This document shows, one piece after another, positions 34,323 through 45,637 of a DNA stretch of 64,000 nucleotides. The translations under genes were made by a program, and so were the position numbers. Every line of letters begins with the position of its first letter. Within the stretch, counting starts at the first letter, position 1. The notes under the pieces were generated by a model. It was not told the origin of the DNA, searched no databases, and saw nothing but the letters and a program-made list of their open reading frames with translations. This DNA comes from Phymatolithon calcareum (Eukaryota; Rhodophyta; Florideophyceae; Hapalidiales). Location of the stretch: contig OZ345365.1 of the NCBI GenBank assembly GCA_977006965.1, positions 1,054,001 to 1,118,000 of the forward strand, read 5' to 3'.

Positions 34323-35480
34323 GCTCTCCTTTGCTAGCCCCATAGGGGAATAAGCATTCATTATTATAATTATTGAATCGCGAAAAGCTGCCCAAAGAAT
34401 CGCCATATACGACTTGTTTTATTCCTGCAAGTAGCTTACTTTCGCTTGATAGTTCAGGATAGATGAGGACTTCGCTTTTTCCCTTCTTCGTGTTCCACGT
34501 CATGTCATTCTCCCTGACCTATCGCGTCGCTGTATCGGGGAGCCATTGGATATTTGATGATTTTATTTTTGAGAGCTCCCAAAGCCTCACCTTGGAGTAA
34601 CGGGGCAGCTCTTGCATAATCTCTACGCTATAGTCATCTGGCTGCTCAAAACGTTCTTGATTCGTACTTCTCTCCCAACAAGAGCTCCGGTAAGTCTCTT
34701 GCACTCAAACTCAATTTCTGTACTCATCTTCGATGACGCTAGAGTACGTTGTAAGGCGACTAGTTTGACCACCGCGGTAATCCCACAGTACGCACCCAAC
34801 ACTGATTTCCTCCAAAGGGGTGCTCGGTTGAATGTCAACCTTAGGCACCTTAAACGTGTTGTTCTTTCTCCTATGTAAAGGATCCCTGGTAGCTTGCCTT
34901 CAATAGGAATCTTCATTGACCTGCCTTCTTCTTCCTTTTCCCATACCTTAATTGTTTCTTCTCTCCTCCTCTTCTTCGTGACAGATCCCTCCTGGGCTTT
35001 CTGAAGGGCTTGTCGCAAGTCTTCATACATCTTGAGATATTCAATATCCTTCATTGCTTCCTTTACGTCCTCATCTCTTCCAACGTACTCTTCTGTTTCT
35101 TCAAGGCGCTTTTTGTGCCTTACCAGGCTTAATGCAAACCTTTCTGCTTGATGACGTCTCCTCATCTTTGGTGGTCCCAGTCGGCACAGAACTCGCATTC
35201 GGTCCCGGCGGTGTTCGGCATACTTTCCGAAAACATTCTTGTAGAACAAGCCCTCTGCCGACTCGATTGCCGAGAGCAATCGATTTGTCATTGGAGTAAC
35301 GTGTAACGCATACTCCCATTTCGGGATGATTAGCGACGGGGAGCCATTGCAATATGTCGGAGTTTATCGCTTGCAGTTGAACGTCGTCGCCAATAAAAAT
35401 TGCGGAGTACTTTGACATATGCCTGTTGGCCTTCTCGATCTTCTCCGCAAACGTGTCCTTAGCGGGGATCTTTGTGGGAC
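34323..35480 (-). mobile_element. Host LINE RT split by a nested LINE-A
   Basis: Upstream part (35480-35338, minus): AIFIGDDVQLQAINSDILQW, an RT catalytic block in which FADD reads FIGDD. Downstream part (34548-34440, minus): QWLPDTATR, then NDMTWNTKKGKSEVLIYPEL. The two join perfectly once the insertion at 34549-35337 is removed; QWLP lies within the duplicated target. Confidence 0.85.
34549..35337 (-). mobile_element. LINE-A copy nested in an RT gene
   Basis: A 789-bp insertion between 12-bp duplications GGGGAGCCATTG (34537-34548 and 35338-35349). Minus frame 35291-34623 encodes MTNRLLSAIESAEGLFYKNV, RRDRMRVLCRLGPPKMRR, a KKRRREE stretch, LPGILYIGERTTRLRCLR with LTFNRAPLW and GREVRIKNVL. 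The 3' end reads CTCAAAAATAAAATCATC, a tail variant also seen at 36575. It is 5'-truncated after the catalytic RT blocks, so it never encoded an active enzyme at this site. Confidence 0.9.
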
Positions 35481-35589
35481 TCCGCGGTTACATTACGAGA
35501 AGTCCAGTACGCATTATATAGATTTTTCAATATTGCTTTCACAAAAAGGTGTAAAAACTGAACTATTGTGACAAAGTCCGTTGGGATAA

Positions 35590-36600
35590 GCAATATGACG
35601 CCCAAGAAGAGAAATTGCGTATTCCCGAAGCCTGGGGCCAAGCAGAGGAAGAATTAAAGCGAAAAATCCCTGCAGACAGGAAAGAGCGCGCCACCCCGAC
35701 CGTGTTACTCAAATCGCGAAAGCACAGAATGCTGGCAGTGAAATGGAACTTCGGACGCTTCCCCCACGGAAGTCCTCTTCCGATGTGGAGCACTTCGGCG
35801 CGGTTGCTGAGAAGAGCCTTGAGACGCTACAGCGCAACCTCACACGACTGCAACTTAACGACTCTCGACAATTGAGTCGGCAGATGACTTGTTCTACAAG
35901 AATGTTTTCGGGATATATGCCGAACACCGCCGGGACCGAATGCGAGTTCTGTGCCGACTTGGTCCACCAAAGATGAGGAGACGTCATAAAGCAGAATGGT
36001 TTGCATTAAGCCTGGTAAAACACAAGAAGCGCCTTGAAGAAACAGAAGAGTACTTTGGAAGACGTAAGGACATACAGGAAGCAACGAAGGATATTGAATA
36101 TCTCAAGATTTAAGAAGACCTGCGACAAGCCATTCAGAAAGCCCAGGATGGATCTGTCACGAAGAAGAGGAGGAGAGAAGAAATAATTAAGGCATGGGAA
36201 AAGGAAGAAGAAAGCAGATCAACGAAGATTCCTACTGAAGGAAAGCTACCAGGGATCCTTTACATAAGAGAGAGAACGACACGTTTACGGTGTCTAATGT
36301 TGACATTCAACCGAGCTCCCCTTTGGAGAAAATTAGTATTGAGTGCCTACTGTGGGATTACCGCCGTGATCGAACTAGTCGCCTTACAACGAACTCTAGC
36401 GTCTTCGAAGATGAGTACAGAAATTGAGTTTGAGTGCAAGAGACTCACAGGAGCTCTTGCTGGGAGAGAATTGCATATCAAGAACATTGAGTAGCCAGAG
36501 GACTTTAGCTTAGAGAATATCGCAAGAGCTGCCCCGTTACTTCAAGGTGAGGCTTTCGGAGCTCTCAAAATAAAATCATCAAATACCGCAACTTAACGGA
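35590..36600 (+). mobile_element. LINE-G C-terminus joined to LINE-A C-terminus
   Basis: Two LINE fragments in the same orientation. 35615-35872 encodes KSRKHRMLAVKWNFGRFPHG (LINE-G type). 35875-36493 encodes ESADDLFYKNVFGIYAEHR, RRDRMRVLCRLGPPKMRRR (stop at 36111), LPGILYIRERTTRLRCLM with LTFNRAPLW, ending GRELHIKNIE. The 3' end near 36580 is CTCAAAATAAAATCATC. None of it contains catalytic RT blocks. Confidence 0.82.
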
Positions 36601-36714
36601 GAGAACGAGGGCGAAACAATGCAGACGAGGGACAGACTACTAGAATTAGAGAAAATAATGACGGAAGAATTGATAGCGTGATGCGATATTCTTAGACAAT
36701 GCGAAAGTAGTACA

Positions 36715-36780
36715 TGGGAAGCTGCTCTGGTGTAGGCGACTCTGGCGTTGAGGGCTTCTAAAATAAAAACTTACAATTCT
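36715..36780 (+). mobile_element. LINE-G 3'-end fragment
   Basis: GGGAAGCTGCTCTGGTG and GGCGTTGAGGGCTTCTAAAA match the inverse of 31065-31130, the 3' end of the LINE-G copy. Confidence 0.75.
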
Positions 36781-36809
36781 CCCCCCTCCCCCGGCATAAG
36801 CAGTGTCAA

Positions 36810-39800
36810 CTAACGACTCTGTGTTGTTTCACCGCAAACTAAATCAGTGGCGTTAGATAACAACAGTGGACTGGCACTTCTCTAAATGTTTCCACAAGAC
36901 TACTTCAGCCGATCTGATAGCGATGGCTAGCAGAAAAACAACAGCAACCCGATATTCCCGTGATATCTCTTGTCGACCTTTTCTTCGTAGAGCATTCCAC
37001 CCCCAAGAAACGACCTCACTAAACATTGGGATTGGTGAATCGCCGAGCTCACTTTTTAGTTTCGACTTAAAAAAACTTGGGGCAGGAATTGATCTAGAAT
37101 GAAGATTTGTTGTCTTTGGTTTGAAAGAGGGCATTCAGTCCTACTATTACAAGAAGATAAGAAGGATTTTAGAACGCAATTCGCTCGGAGAGGAGGCTTA
37201 TCTCGGTCTTACATTGTTAGATTACACAGAGCCCCGGTAATCGAGAAATATATGGAAGCTGGGGTTGTACAACCTTCACACGCTAGCTTCATTCTGGCTG
37301 ATTGATTTTGAAGATAAGCAGTAAATCGCCACAGCCTCTTCAATTGCTTCGCATCGAGCAAGGTGAAAGCCGTGTCCTATGCGTAAAGCCTCGCGTGCAA
37401 CGAAGAAAGCAGTTGAAAATTTTTCTCAAAATCATCATCCAACAACTCTGCACTCACTTCTTCAAGCTTCCCCTCTCCCATTTGGAAACAATAGCGGTTT
37501 TTTGGATGCGGATTTTTAAGGAATGTCCAGCGAAAGACGGGCATGATGGCGATACATGTATGAGCGCAGAGGGTGCTTCAGAAGGCCGCTACGAAAACCA
37601 GGACTTCACGATTTGATCGAGCCCTGAGGCGAAACCCCTATATCGCTCATTCCCGAGGGGATTTATGTAGCCAGGCGAATAGCTGTTCGAGGGCACATGT
37701 GAGGAATCAGCTGAACGTTCTCGCACTAGGCAGGTTCGAGAGACTCATTTTTTAGTCACCAAAGTGTCGACTGTAAAATTGATTCTACCAAAACATGTAC
37801 TTATGTATGAATATCGTTTGAGTTCACAGCGGCCCCAAATATGTCAATTCCTTCAGATTTACGAACACTACCCTCCTTTATCTTATTTGCACGTGGAAGA
37901 TTTGTGTTGCTCCTTCATATAAACTAATCGACTACCACCTCTAGTATCAGCTGCCTGTGCATGATGTTGGCAAGGCCAATGATCCAAGAGGAAAATCTGT
38001 ATGGAGCATGAACGTTAGTGACTATTTTGAGAAAAGAGATGAAAAGAACGTGACCCACACACTTAGTTCCAAACTTCAGTTTACCAACACAAACTTCCGA
38101 CACGCTACGGCTGCGCTCGCCCGTGGCCTCTTGCGAGGAGAACGACGAGGTCGAGTACGGATACCATTGCATTTCTTACAAATTATCGTCATCGAGGGTG
38201 TCGTTGACTCGGTAGTGGTCTTGTTGGACGCGGTGTGCGATTCGAAGTGGTTGGCGATCAGGTCCATGTTGAGCTCTGTGGTTCGGCTTGTAGAGTGTAG
38301 GAAGTGGTTGCTGAGGGCTGTGGCTTGTTTGTTTCTGTCTTGCGTGAATGTTCACAACGGCGACGAAATGGTCGTCTTTTGTAGGCAAATCGAATCCCCG
38401 TTCGCAAGATCATACGATTTGTTCTTCATAAGTTTCAAGACAAGCCAGAGGGATGGTGAGAGCCTTTGCAATGTGCCGTGAAATCCCTTGAGCCCCAATT
38501 CGCAATACAAAGACACAAGCGCGTTACCACTGCACTGTTTACATCAATCAAGAGTTTCTCAGAAATGCCCTGATAGGACAAGATGGAAGTTTGCCGTATA
38601 CCGCGAAACTTGTGCACCAATTGAGAGATGCCATGTAACCCATTTGGCTCTACATTTATGTGGCTTTGCTTGGCCTCGGTTTTCTCCGATAGTTATGGTG
38701 AACATGGAGTTGACGAGAGCAAAGGATGCAGGACACGAAGTATGGAAGGTGCAGAGGGCAAAGCCAAGAGACTTATGATATCGCTGGCAATGATTGTACA
38801 GACGGGGCAATCAAACGGTGCAATCTCTCCGAGAGCAAGCGCCTGGTGCAGTGTTACTATCGTATTGTAAATTTTGCCTTGGAACTGCACAATCGCCTCC
38901 CGCTCCAAACTTGGACCAGAGCTCAAATGCGCAAGAACTATCCTTCAGAATTCATCCTTCAGCCGCTGTTCATACTCCTTTTGTCGCACACCACCACCGT
39001 CCATCAAACCAAGCATTTCTCGATCTCTCCTTCTCGTCATCTCGCCCTCATCTCTTATCTTGCTCTTGAAACAAAGGCTTGTTCCACATCTCATTTCAAA
39101 ACAGCAGCTTCCCCTCCTCATCCAAATCATCCACTTGAAAAGTGTGCTGTCTCGACCTCGACACTCCATCGTCGCCGAGCGCAAAGCTTCCATTTTCTGC
39201 GCCACAAAGAAAATGCTGCCCCAAGTCGCCGTCAAAGCACGTTCCCTAAAATACCGATCATTCAACCACACGCGCATAAATATGCATCAGAAAGTGAAAA
39301 CACAGCCAAAAGTGGCCGCACGCGCGCATGAAGTACAAGAAACAGTACAAACTCGCGATGCCAAATGAACCATCCAGAGCTCTTCGCCACCGGGGACTAA
39401 TTCCCCCGGTTGCAATTTTCTCATCCGGCATTTCATAAATGCCGCGCGCGTAAGACGGCAGTACGGAATTGACAAACATTGTTCCAACCCAATTTCGCGC
39501 AAACCGCTTCCATTTTTCCTCACTTTTCCAAGCGATGAATAAGAGATAATGTTTGCGCACGAAGCGATCACCAAGAAGCTTGCGAATGAGCGTCGGTCGT
39601 GCCGCGGGATACTCGGCGCAGGAGAGATTGACGAAATAGTCACACCGGGCGCTACTGTAGTAGATGCGCGGCACCGGTGAGCTAATTGTATACGAGTGTG
39701 ATTCCATGATAGGTCACAAACTCGCGCGGCACTACATGAATGCACGATCGTCGACGGCTGCGTTCGTCAGTTTCTGATAGCATGCGCGATACAATGTCGT

Positions 39801-40270
39801 CCCCTAGTGATACAGTAGATCGAAATGCACCGCGAAGACGTTACGCGTGTTGCGTTCGCACAGGGCGCCCAGAAGACGGGGTACTAATGATGCATTCGCG
39901 TCGCTCGCCTGCACGAACTACGCGACTACGACGTCGCGCGCGTGCAGATGGGTAGGAAGAGTGAAAAATGATGAACGATTTGATGACGACGGTAGATGCG
40001 GTGCATTGCTCAAGCGTGCCGTGGCAGCGGGTGCGTCGACTGAACGTCGCGCGCAGCGTCCATATCGCGCGTCAAACAGGCGACATTGGCATCGCCAGGG
40101 CTACGACTGCAAGCGGGACGCGTAGCGCTGCAGCGATTATTGCGTGTATTAGGTCGCCAGCGGGCATCCGATGGGCCATTCTGGTTCATAGCCGTGTTGA
40201 CAGCGCAGGTGCGGGAATGGTGGGATTTTGGATACCGGTACTGTCCTTACCACCGATGCAGCTGGGACTG
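36810..40270. repeat. Long duplicated segment C, copy 1
   Basis: Collinear with 47490-51960 over most of its length (for example GAATTGATCTAGAATGAAGA at 37086 and 47809; CATTGCATTTCTTACAAATT at 38165 and 49750). Copy 1 lacks the pogo element and the LINE-A micro-insertion present in copy 2, so it preserves both empty sites. The part near 38080-38270 keeps, on the minus strand, a small frame with CKKCNG and a basic tail whose changes relative to copy 2 are mostly conservative. Near 36890-36990 a minus frame has a hydrophobic segment VAVVFLLAIAIRSAEVV, also matched in copy 2 (VVFLLAITVRSAYVV). Confidence 0.8.
38945..40065 (-). pseudogene. GT14-family glycosyltransferase-like, copy 1 (broken)
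   Basis: GT14 enzymes (core-2/I-branching and xylosyltransferase type) are Golgi type II membrane glycosyltransferases. On the minus strand: RSCIHVVPREFVTYHGITLV (39770-39700, before a stop), then DYFVNLSCAEYPAARPTLIR with KLLGDR (the family's FiNLSgqDYPl block), KWKRFARNWVGTMFV, YEMPDEKIAT, and, in another frame, SGWFIWHREFVLFLVLHAR (the 'sWf.lsReF' block). Frame changes and stops prevent a complete product. It is more decayed at its 5' end than copy 2 (50700-51789). Together the copies suggest an ancestral protein of roughly 370 residues. Confidence 0.68.
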
Positions 40271-40324
40271 TAAGCAGTTGCAAAAATCTGAGGCTGACAA
40301 AATTCCGTGAATCGTCTGCCCTGT

Positions 40325-41433
40325 TAGGGAATATGTAATGATATATTTAAAAGCTCCCAACGCCTCACTTAGAAGTAACAGGGCTTGCTTTCCGAACCGT
40401 TTTCTAATGTAGCGTCGTCTGGTTACTCATGGCCTCCATAATTCGAATTTCTCTACTAACAGATGCAGGTATGAGTCTTTTGCACTCATCTTCCACATCA
40501 GGATCCACCTTCGCTGATGATAAAATGCGTTGGAGCACCAGCTCAATTACCGCTGTGGTACCACAGTACTCATCCAGTATCGATTTTCTGCACAATGGCG
40601 CTGTATTAAAAATCAACCTCAGGCATCTCAGCCGTGTCGTCCTGTCCCTTAATCAGATGATGCCAGGTAGTTTGGTCGATTCAAAGGGAATCGTCACTGG
40701 TCTTCCATTTTCTTCCTGTGCCCATACTTCGATTATTTCTTTTCTTCGGCTCTTCTTCGATACTGCTCCCTGCTCCGCTTTTTGCAAAGCTTTTCTCAAG
40801 TCGTCGAATTCCTTGAGACGCTCCACGTCCTTTGTTGCTTCCAGTATGTCTTCCTCTCTACCACAATATTCTACTTTTTTGCCACTGTTTAGTTGTTTAT
40901 TTGAAAGCCCTCATTAACATTCCTATGACTCTACGGGAGCTGCTTCTCATAATTTGTTCATTCTAGTATATCGCTTGGTCCCTAATACAGGACTCTTCGT
41001 TCTCCATATTGTCAATTATGGCGACACTGTAGAATAGTATGGAGTCTAATGCCTTTTCCTTCCTTAACATACAATATTCTTCTGTCTCTTCGACGTGCTT
41101 CTTATGCCGTAGCAGGCGGAGGGAGATCCTTTCCGCTTGATGTCTTCTTCTCATCTCTGGAGGTTCTAGTCGACACAGGACTCACATTCGGCAGTGTCGG
41201 TGCTCTGCATACTTTCCGAAGACATTCTTGTAAAATACTCCTTCCGCACATTCGATAGCCAAACACAATCGCTTTGCCATTGGCGCCATATGTAGAGCAT
41301 ATTCCCATTTCGGCAACATTAGATACTTGAAGATTCTGATGCATGTGGCGGGTTCGAATCCTCCAACGTTAACTCCGATCTGCCGTAGTTTGTGTATACA
41401 ACCAACAGCATTTCGTACTCTCGACTCTTCTGT
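40325..41433 (-). mobile_element. LINE-A copy with a nested LINE-B insertion
   Basis: Minus-strand reading in several frames: RVRNAVGCIHKLRQIGVNVG, CIRIFKYLMLPKWEYALHMA, FYKNVF-like, MRRRHQAERISLRLLRHKK, then, after the insert at 40873-41070, a basic KSRRKEII stretch, LPGII, IFNTAPLCRKSILDEYCGT and SREIRIMEAM. The 3' end resembles the other LINE-A copies (AAAGCTCCCAACGCCTCAC on the + strand). Multiple stops and frame changes mark it as old. Confidence 0.82.
40873..41070 (-). mobile_element. LINE-B-type insertion in LINE-A
   Basis: A 198-bp insertion between exact 10-bp duplications ACAATATTCT (40863-40872 and 41071-41080). Its tail (CTTTTTTGCCACTG.., TTTATTTGAAAGCCCTCA) resembles the element 3' end at 52170-52240 (GAATTTATTAAACGCCCTCA). 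5'-truncated. Confidence 0.82.
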
Positions 41434-41590
41434 GAGACCAGAACTAGGTTTTGGAGTTTTGCTGGCTATGCCAATTTTAGCGAAATGGATCCTTTGTGTT
41501 CCGATTGAGTCCTCGTGGCTCGCCAGAAGTGTTGCTCAAGCGTCAGCAGATGCGTTAGTAGCACTCTAATAAATATTTCCTCTTCTTCTT
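41434..41590 (+). mobile_element. Tail-E retroposon 3' end
   Basis: GTGAGACCAGAACTAGGTTT, CAAGCGTCAGCAGATGCGTT and CTAATAAATATTTCC follow the tail-E order. The CTAATAAATA ending differs slightly from TTTAAATAAAAAT of other copies. Confidence 0.6.
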
Positions 41591-42360
41591 CAAAATCATC
41601 TGTGAACATCTCCGCACTCACTTTCTAAAGCACCCGGATCGCACGTGGAAACGATGACGGTATTTTGAGTGCGGACTTTGAATCGACATCCTACGAAAGA
41701 CGGTAATGCTGGCGACATATGTATGAGAGTAGAGACGGCGCTTCAGAGGGACGCTAGGAACACCTGGACTTCACGAGTTGATCGAGCCACAAAGGAAACC
41801 GCGATATCACCCATGCGTGAGCGCATGTATGTAGTTTTAGTCACCAAAGTGTCGATCGCATATTCGTTTCCACCGAAACATGTTTACAAAGTAATAAGGT
41901 CTACGTATGTGTGAATATCGTTTGGGTTAACAGTGGCCCCTAATATGCCAATCCACTCAGATTTACGAACGCTCAGCTCCTTCACCTTATTTTACACGTG
42001 GACCATTTTCGTTTGCTTCTTCATGACGTAATCGACTTCCACCTCTAGTTCAAGTTGTCTGTATCTGATTTTGGCAAGGCCAATGATGCAAGAGGAAAGC
42101 CTGCATGGAAGATGAACGTTAGTGACTATTTTGAGAAAAAGAGATGAAAAGAACGTGACCCACACACTTACTTCCGAACTTCAGTTTATCAGCACAAACT
42201 TCCGACACGCTAGGGCTGCGCTCGCCCGTGGCCTCTTGCGAGGAGAACGACGAGGTCGAGTACGGATACCATTGCATTTCTTACAAATTACCGTCATCGA
42301 GGGTGTCGTTGACTCGGTAGTGGTCTTGTTGGACGCGGTGTGCGATTCGAATTAGTTGGC
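41591..42360. repeat. Segment C, partial copy 3
   Basis: Collinear with about 37420-38270 of copy 1: AACATGTTTACAAAGTA, GGCAAGGCCAATGAT, CGTGACCCACACACTTA and CATTGCATTTCTTACAAATT. It ends at GTTGGCGAT, where a LINE-F 3' end begins. Confidence 0.78.
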
Positions 42361-42410
42361 GATCATAAAAATAAAAGTGAAAATCTAAGATGGGGATGTA
42401 GGTCCTTAAA
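42361..42410 (-). mobile_element. LINE-F 3'-end fragment
   Basis: CATAAAAATAAAAGTGAAAA, TCTAAGAT and ATGTAGGTCCTTAA are the reverse complement of the LINE-F 3' end at 63365-63411. It sits exactly where segment C copy 3 breaks off. Confidence 0.75.
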
Positions 42411-43270
42411 TGAGAACGTAAGCGAAGGATTATAGAGCAACGAAAAGTCGCTCAGGTGCAATGATAATTTACAAAGGGAGCTTCAATTAAACAGAAATCC
42501 AATCCAATCCAATCCAGATGGCGTGTTCAACTATTGCCTGCATGAACTCATGGCCATAAAGGCGAACTCGACCAAGAAAATCCTTCGTTTCGACGTCGGA
42601 ATCGTTCACTGGAGGCGCCTGAATTGCCTGAATGGGGAAAAGGAATACGAAATTATAGATAAATTAGCGATCGGGAAGATCATAAATTTTGGAATCTCGA
42701 TATCGCCAATTTGGTAGTTAAGTGACAGCCCAAGTCAAGTTCTGACATGCGATCCATCTATGATGCCTTTTTGCAATCTACAGGATTGCAGGTGCTGTAC
42801 TGTAGAAGGTAATCGACCGATTGCATTATAACTAATCCTAACACGGCAGTCTCAGGGTAGGAGCATGACGTGCACCGTCAGGCGGTGACCAAGGGGAATT
42901 AATCCACGGCATTATACGTTGAGTGCTATGATTGCAGTACGTACTGTGGTACGTGAGCGGCGCGGAGACGTCAAGTAACGGACTAGGAGAGTCTTCATGG
43001 ATAGTACGTTCAAGGAGTTTCCGCGCTCAACGTTGAAAATAAAACATCTTTATATTGGCTCTATTCTTGTGCTGAAAGTCAAGAAGGGTATTTATCATCG
43101 CTATATAATCAATTGATTATTGGAAAATTCAATTTTGATCAGCAAACAGCCCGTGCTATCTGTTCTATGATAGGTTAGTCGAAGCCGTGTTTTGCACAAC
43201 AATGTTCCACGTGTCACAAATTAGTTGGTTCTATGCTAATAATAGATTGGCACATAGTTCACTCCAAAAT
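42411..43270. other. No gene recognised
   Basis: A 64-codon + frame at 42523-42717 is open but unrecognised. Nothing else seen. Confidence 0.35.
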
Positions 43271-43687
43271 TAGGGATGAGCATCAACGAGATTCTAAAGT
43301 CTGATACCACTTTTGATATTTTTATCAAACCTCTGATATTATATCAGAGGTATGACAAAGGACCAGCTCACGTGACTTAGGGTTGATATTCAAGTTTTCC
43401 TTGATATATCAATGATATTGCTCTTCAGTTTTGTACAATTTTTTCAAAAATAACACAAGTTTTCGGGGTATACGTGTAAAAGCTATGATTGTGCAATCTT
43501 AATTCCACCGAGCGGAATGTTTCGTCTCTCAAGAAGAGAGATTGTTAAATTTTGAATTGATATTTTCTAAAATACTGTATGCTATGATTCGATATCGATG
43601 ATATTTGGAAAAAGGCTGATATTCGTTGATATTGCGAAAATTGGGCTGATATCTGATATTTCGTTGAAATATCAATGCTCATTCCTA
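43271..43687. mobile_element. hAT-like MITE rich in TGATATT
   Basis: A 417-bp element with terminal inverted repeats TAGGGATGAGCATCAA (left) and TAGGAATGAGCATTGA (inverse of right), flanked by near-identical 8-bp sequences TCCAAAAT (43263-43270) and TCCCAAAT (43688-43695). Inside, TGATATT/AATATCA words recur many times and CCTCTGATA/TATCAGAGG forms a hairpin at about 43333-43353. No transposase frame. Terminus and duplication length fit hAT. It lies ~300 bp upstream of SLR gene 3. Confidence 0.75.
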
Positions 43688-45229
43688 TCCCAAATTCCTC
43701 CATCAATCCTCGCACACACGTCCCAGGAGTGCCCCATTCCCGGCCTCAATTATCATACTGCATACGCACGGTTTCGGCCATGCTAAGTTGTTACTGTTTC
43801 GTCGCCGCTCCGAACTCTAGTTCTATTCCCGAAACCCACCGCTAAGGCCGCCCTCATTCCACGGTCGTGAGCCAAACGTCCGCAGCGAAGTCTCGCTTCT
43901 CTGTTCCTGCCTTTCAAGGTATACACGCTTTTCTTCTCTGGGAAACGCAGAAGTTCCCCAGCAAAACACTCTACGTTCACTTCAATGAATCTTAATGGAG
44001 CGGCGGGTTCTCATGAAGATGAACTTTCCCAGATGGATCTGAATTCTCCTGCGGTCCCAGAACGCGCAAATGTTGATGACATGAACAAGCTCGGCTTGTT
44101 ACTGCAGTACGGCGCAAGAGGCGTACCTGCTGACCCTCTTCGTGCTACAGGATTGTACACCCGCGCCATCGAGGAAGGCGGACATCTAGATGCAATGTAC
44201 AATCTGGGAACATTATTGCACCACGGAGCAGACGGCGTACCGGCAGATTATCATCGTGCCAAGGAGCTGTACACCCGGGCTATCAATGAAGGATCTCATG
44301 TGAAGGCCATGGTCAAGCTGGGTGTTTTGCTGGAAAACGGCGCAGACGGCAGTCCACCAGATCTACCTCAAGCGCTACAAATGTACGCACGAGCAGTTGA
44401 GGAAGGCACAGACGTGAAGGCGATGAACAGCTTCGGGAGATTGATACATGATGGCGTAGACGATGTTCCCGCAGATCCACCACGTGCATTACAGCTCTAT
44501 ACCCGGGCGATAAATGAGGGCAATCGTCTTCGTGCGATGGGAAATGTTGAGAAAATGCTTCTAGTCGGAGCGCATGGAGTTCCAGAAGACGCACCAGATC
44601 TCAAAGCAATGTATAATCTGGCACTACTTCTGGAAGATGGCTCTATGGGCGTGCCAGCAGATCCGATTCGCGCGGTGGAGCTATATTCCAGAGCAATTGA
44701 TGAGTTCGGAGACTTCCAGTCGATGAACAAGTTAGGGCTAATATTACAAAACGGCCAAGACGGCGTTCCGGCAGACCCCCGCCGTGCTGCCCAACTCTAC
44801 AACAGAGCGATAGCTGAAGGAAACTACGTGGATTCAAAGGTCAATCTTGCACTGATGCTCCAAGACGGCGCAGATGGCGTTCCGGCCGATGCTCCTCGTT
44901 CTGTACAGCTGTATATTCAAGCAGTGGACGATGATTCCGATACCAGTGCAATGTATTTTTTGGCATCTCTTCTTGAAAACGGCGCTACCGGTGTTCGAGC
45001 AAACGCTTCTCGTGCTGCCCAACTATACATGCGAGCTATCGAGGAAGGAGCAAACGTTCAGGCGATGATCAATCTAGGATGGATGTTGCATGAAGGTTGC
45101 GAAGGCCTTCCCGCGGACCCGCCTCGTGCCGTACTGCTCTATACCCGGGCTATCAGCGAGGGCAGATTTATATCCGCCATGGTCAGTCTTGGAATCCTGT
45201 TAGACGATGGTGCCGATGGTGTTCCAGCG

Positions 45230-45637
45230 TGTTGCGTTTCGTCCTTATGCGCAGGTTGTAAATCGTAGAAGTGCTTCCAACTTTACTTTAGCACTACCAT
45301 GCTCCTCTACTTATAGGGCTTGTAACCTGCAAGAACCAAAACCCTTGCCTATGCATACAACTGGCGTGATTCATCATAGGATGTCTCACGAGCAGGAGTT
45401 GTTGCCCACGGCATACTTCAGTGCTTCGCTGTCCCACGCGCTCGGACTTGAGGGTGGTTCCCAGCTCGCACCTGCATTCAGATAACCATAGTTCTGTACA
45501 ACAATTAAAACGCATAACGAGTCTCGATCATTCCTCACCACTTGACTTCTTCGTTCTGATGCTCCAAGGTCGCCGTCCCGATACTACCACATCAGAAAGG
45601 CACCTTCATGAGTTGTGGAGTCGCGCTATACTCAACA
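45230..45637. mobile_element. Solo LTR in SLR gene 3
   Basis: A 408-bp insertion starting TGTTG and ending CAACA (perfect 5-bp terminal inverted repeat, canonical TG..CA), between exact 5-bp duplications CAGCG (45225-45229 and 45638-45642). No internal retroelement genes are present, so it is best explained as a solo LTR left by LTR-LTR recombination. No other copy was seen in the window. An intron is unlikely: GT..AG positions nearby would not restore the repeat frame. Confidence 0.85.

Noticed and set aside
38726-39368. Overlapping + strand frames of 201 and 164 codons
   Set aside because: They lie opposite the C-terminal part of the GT14-like pseudogene and are not conserved as protein in the second copy (50337-50821), where frames shift.
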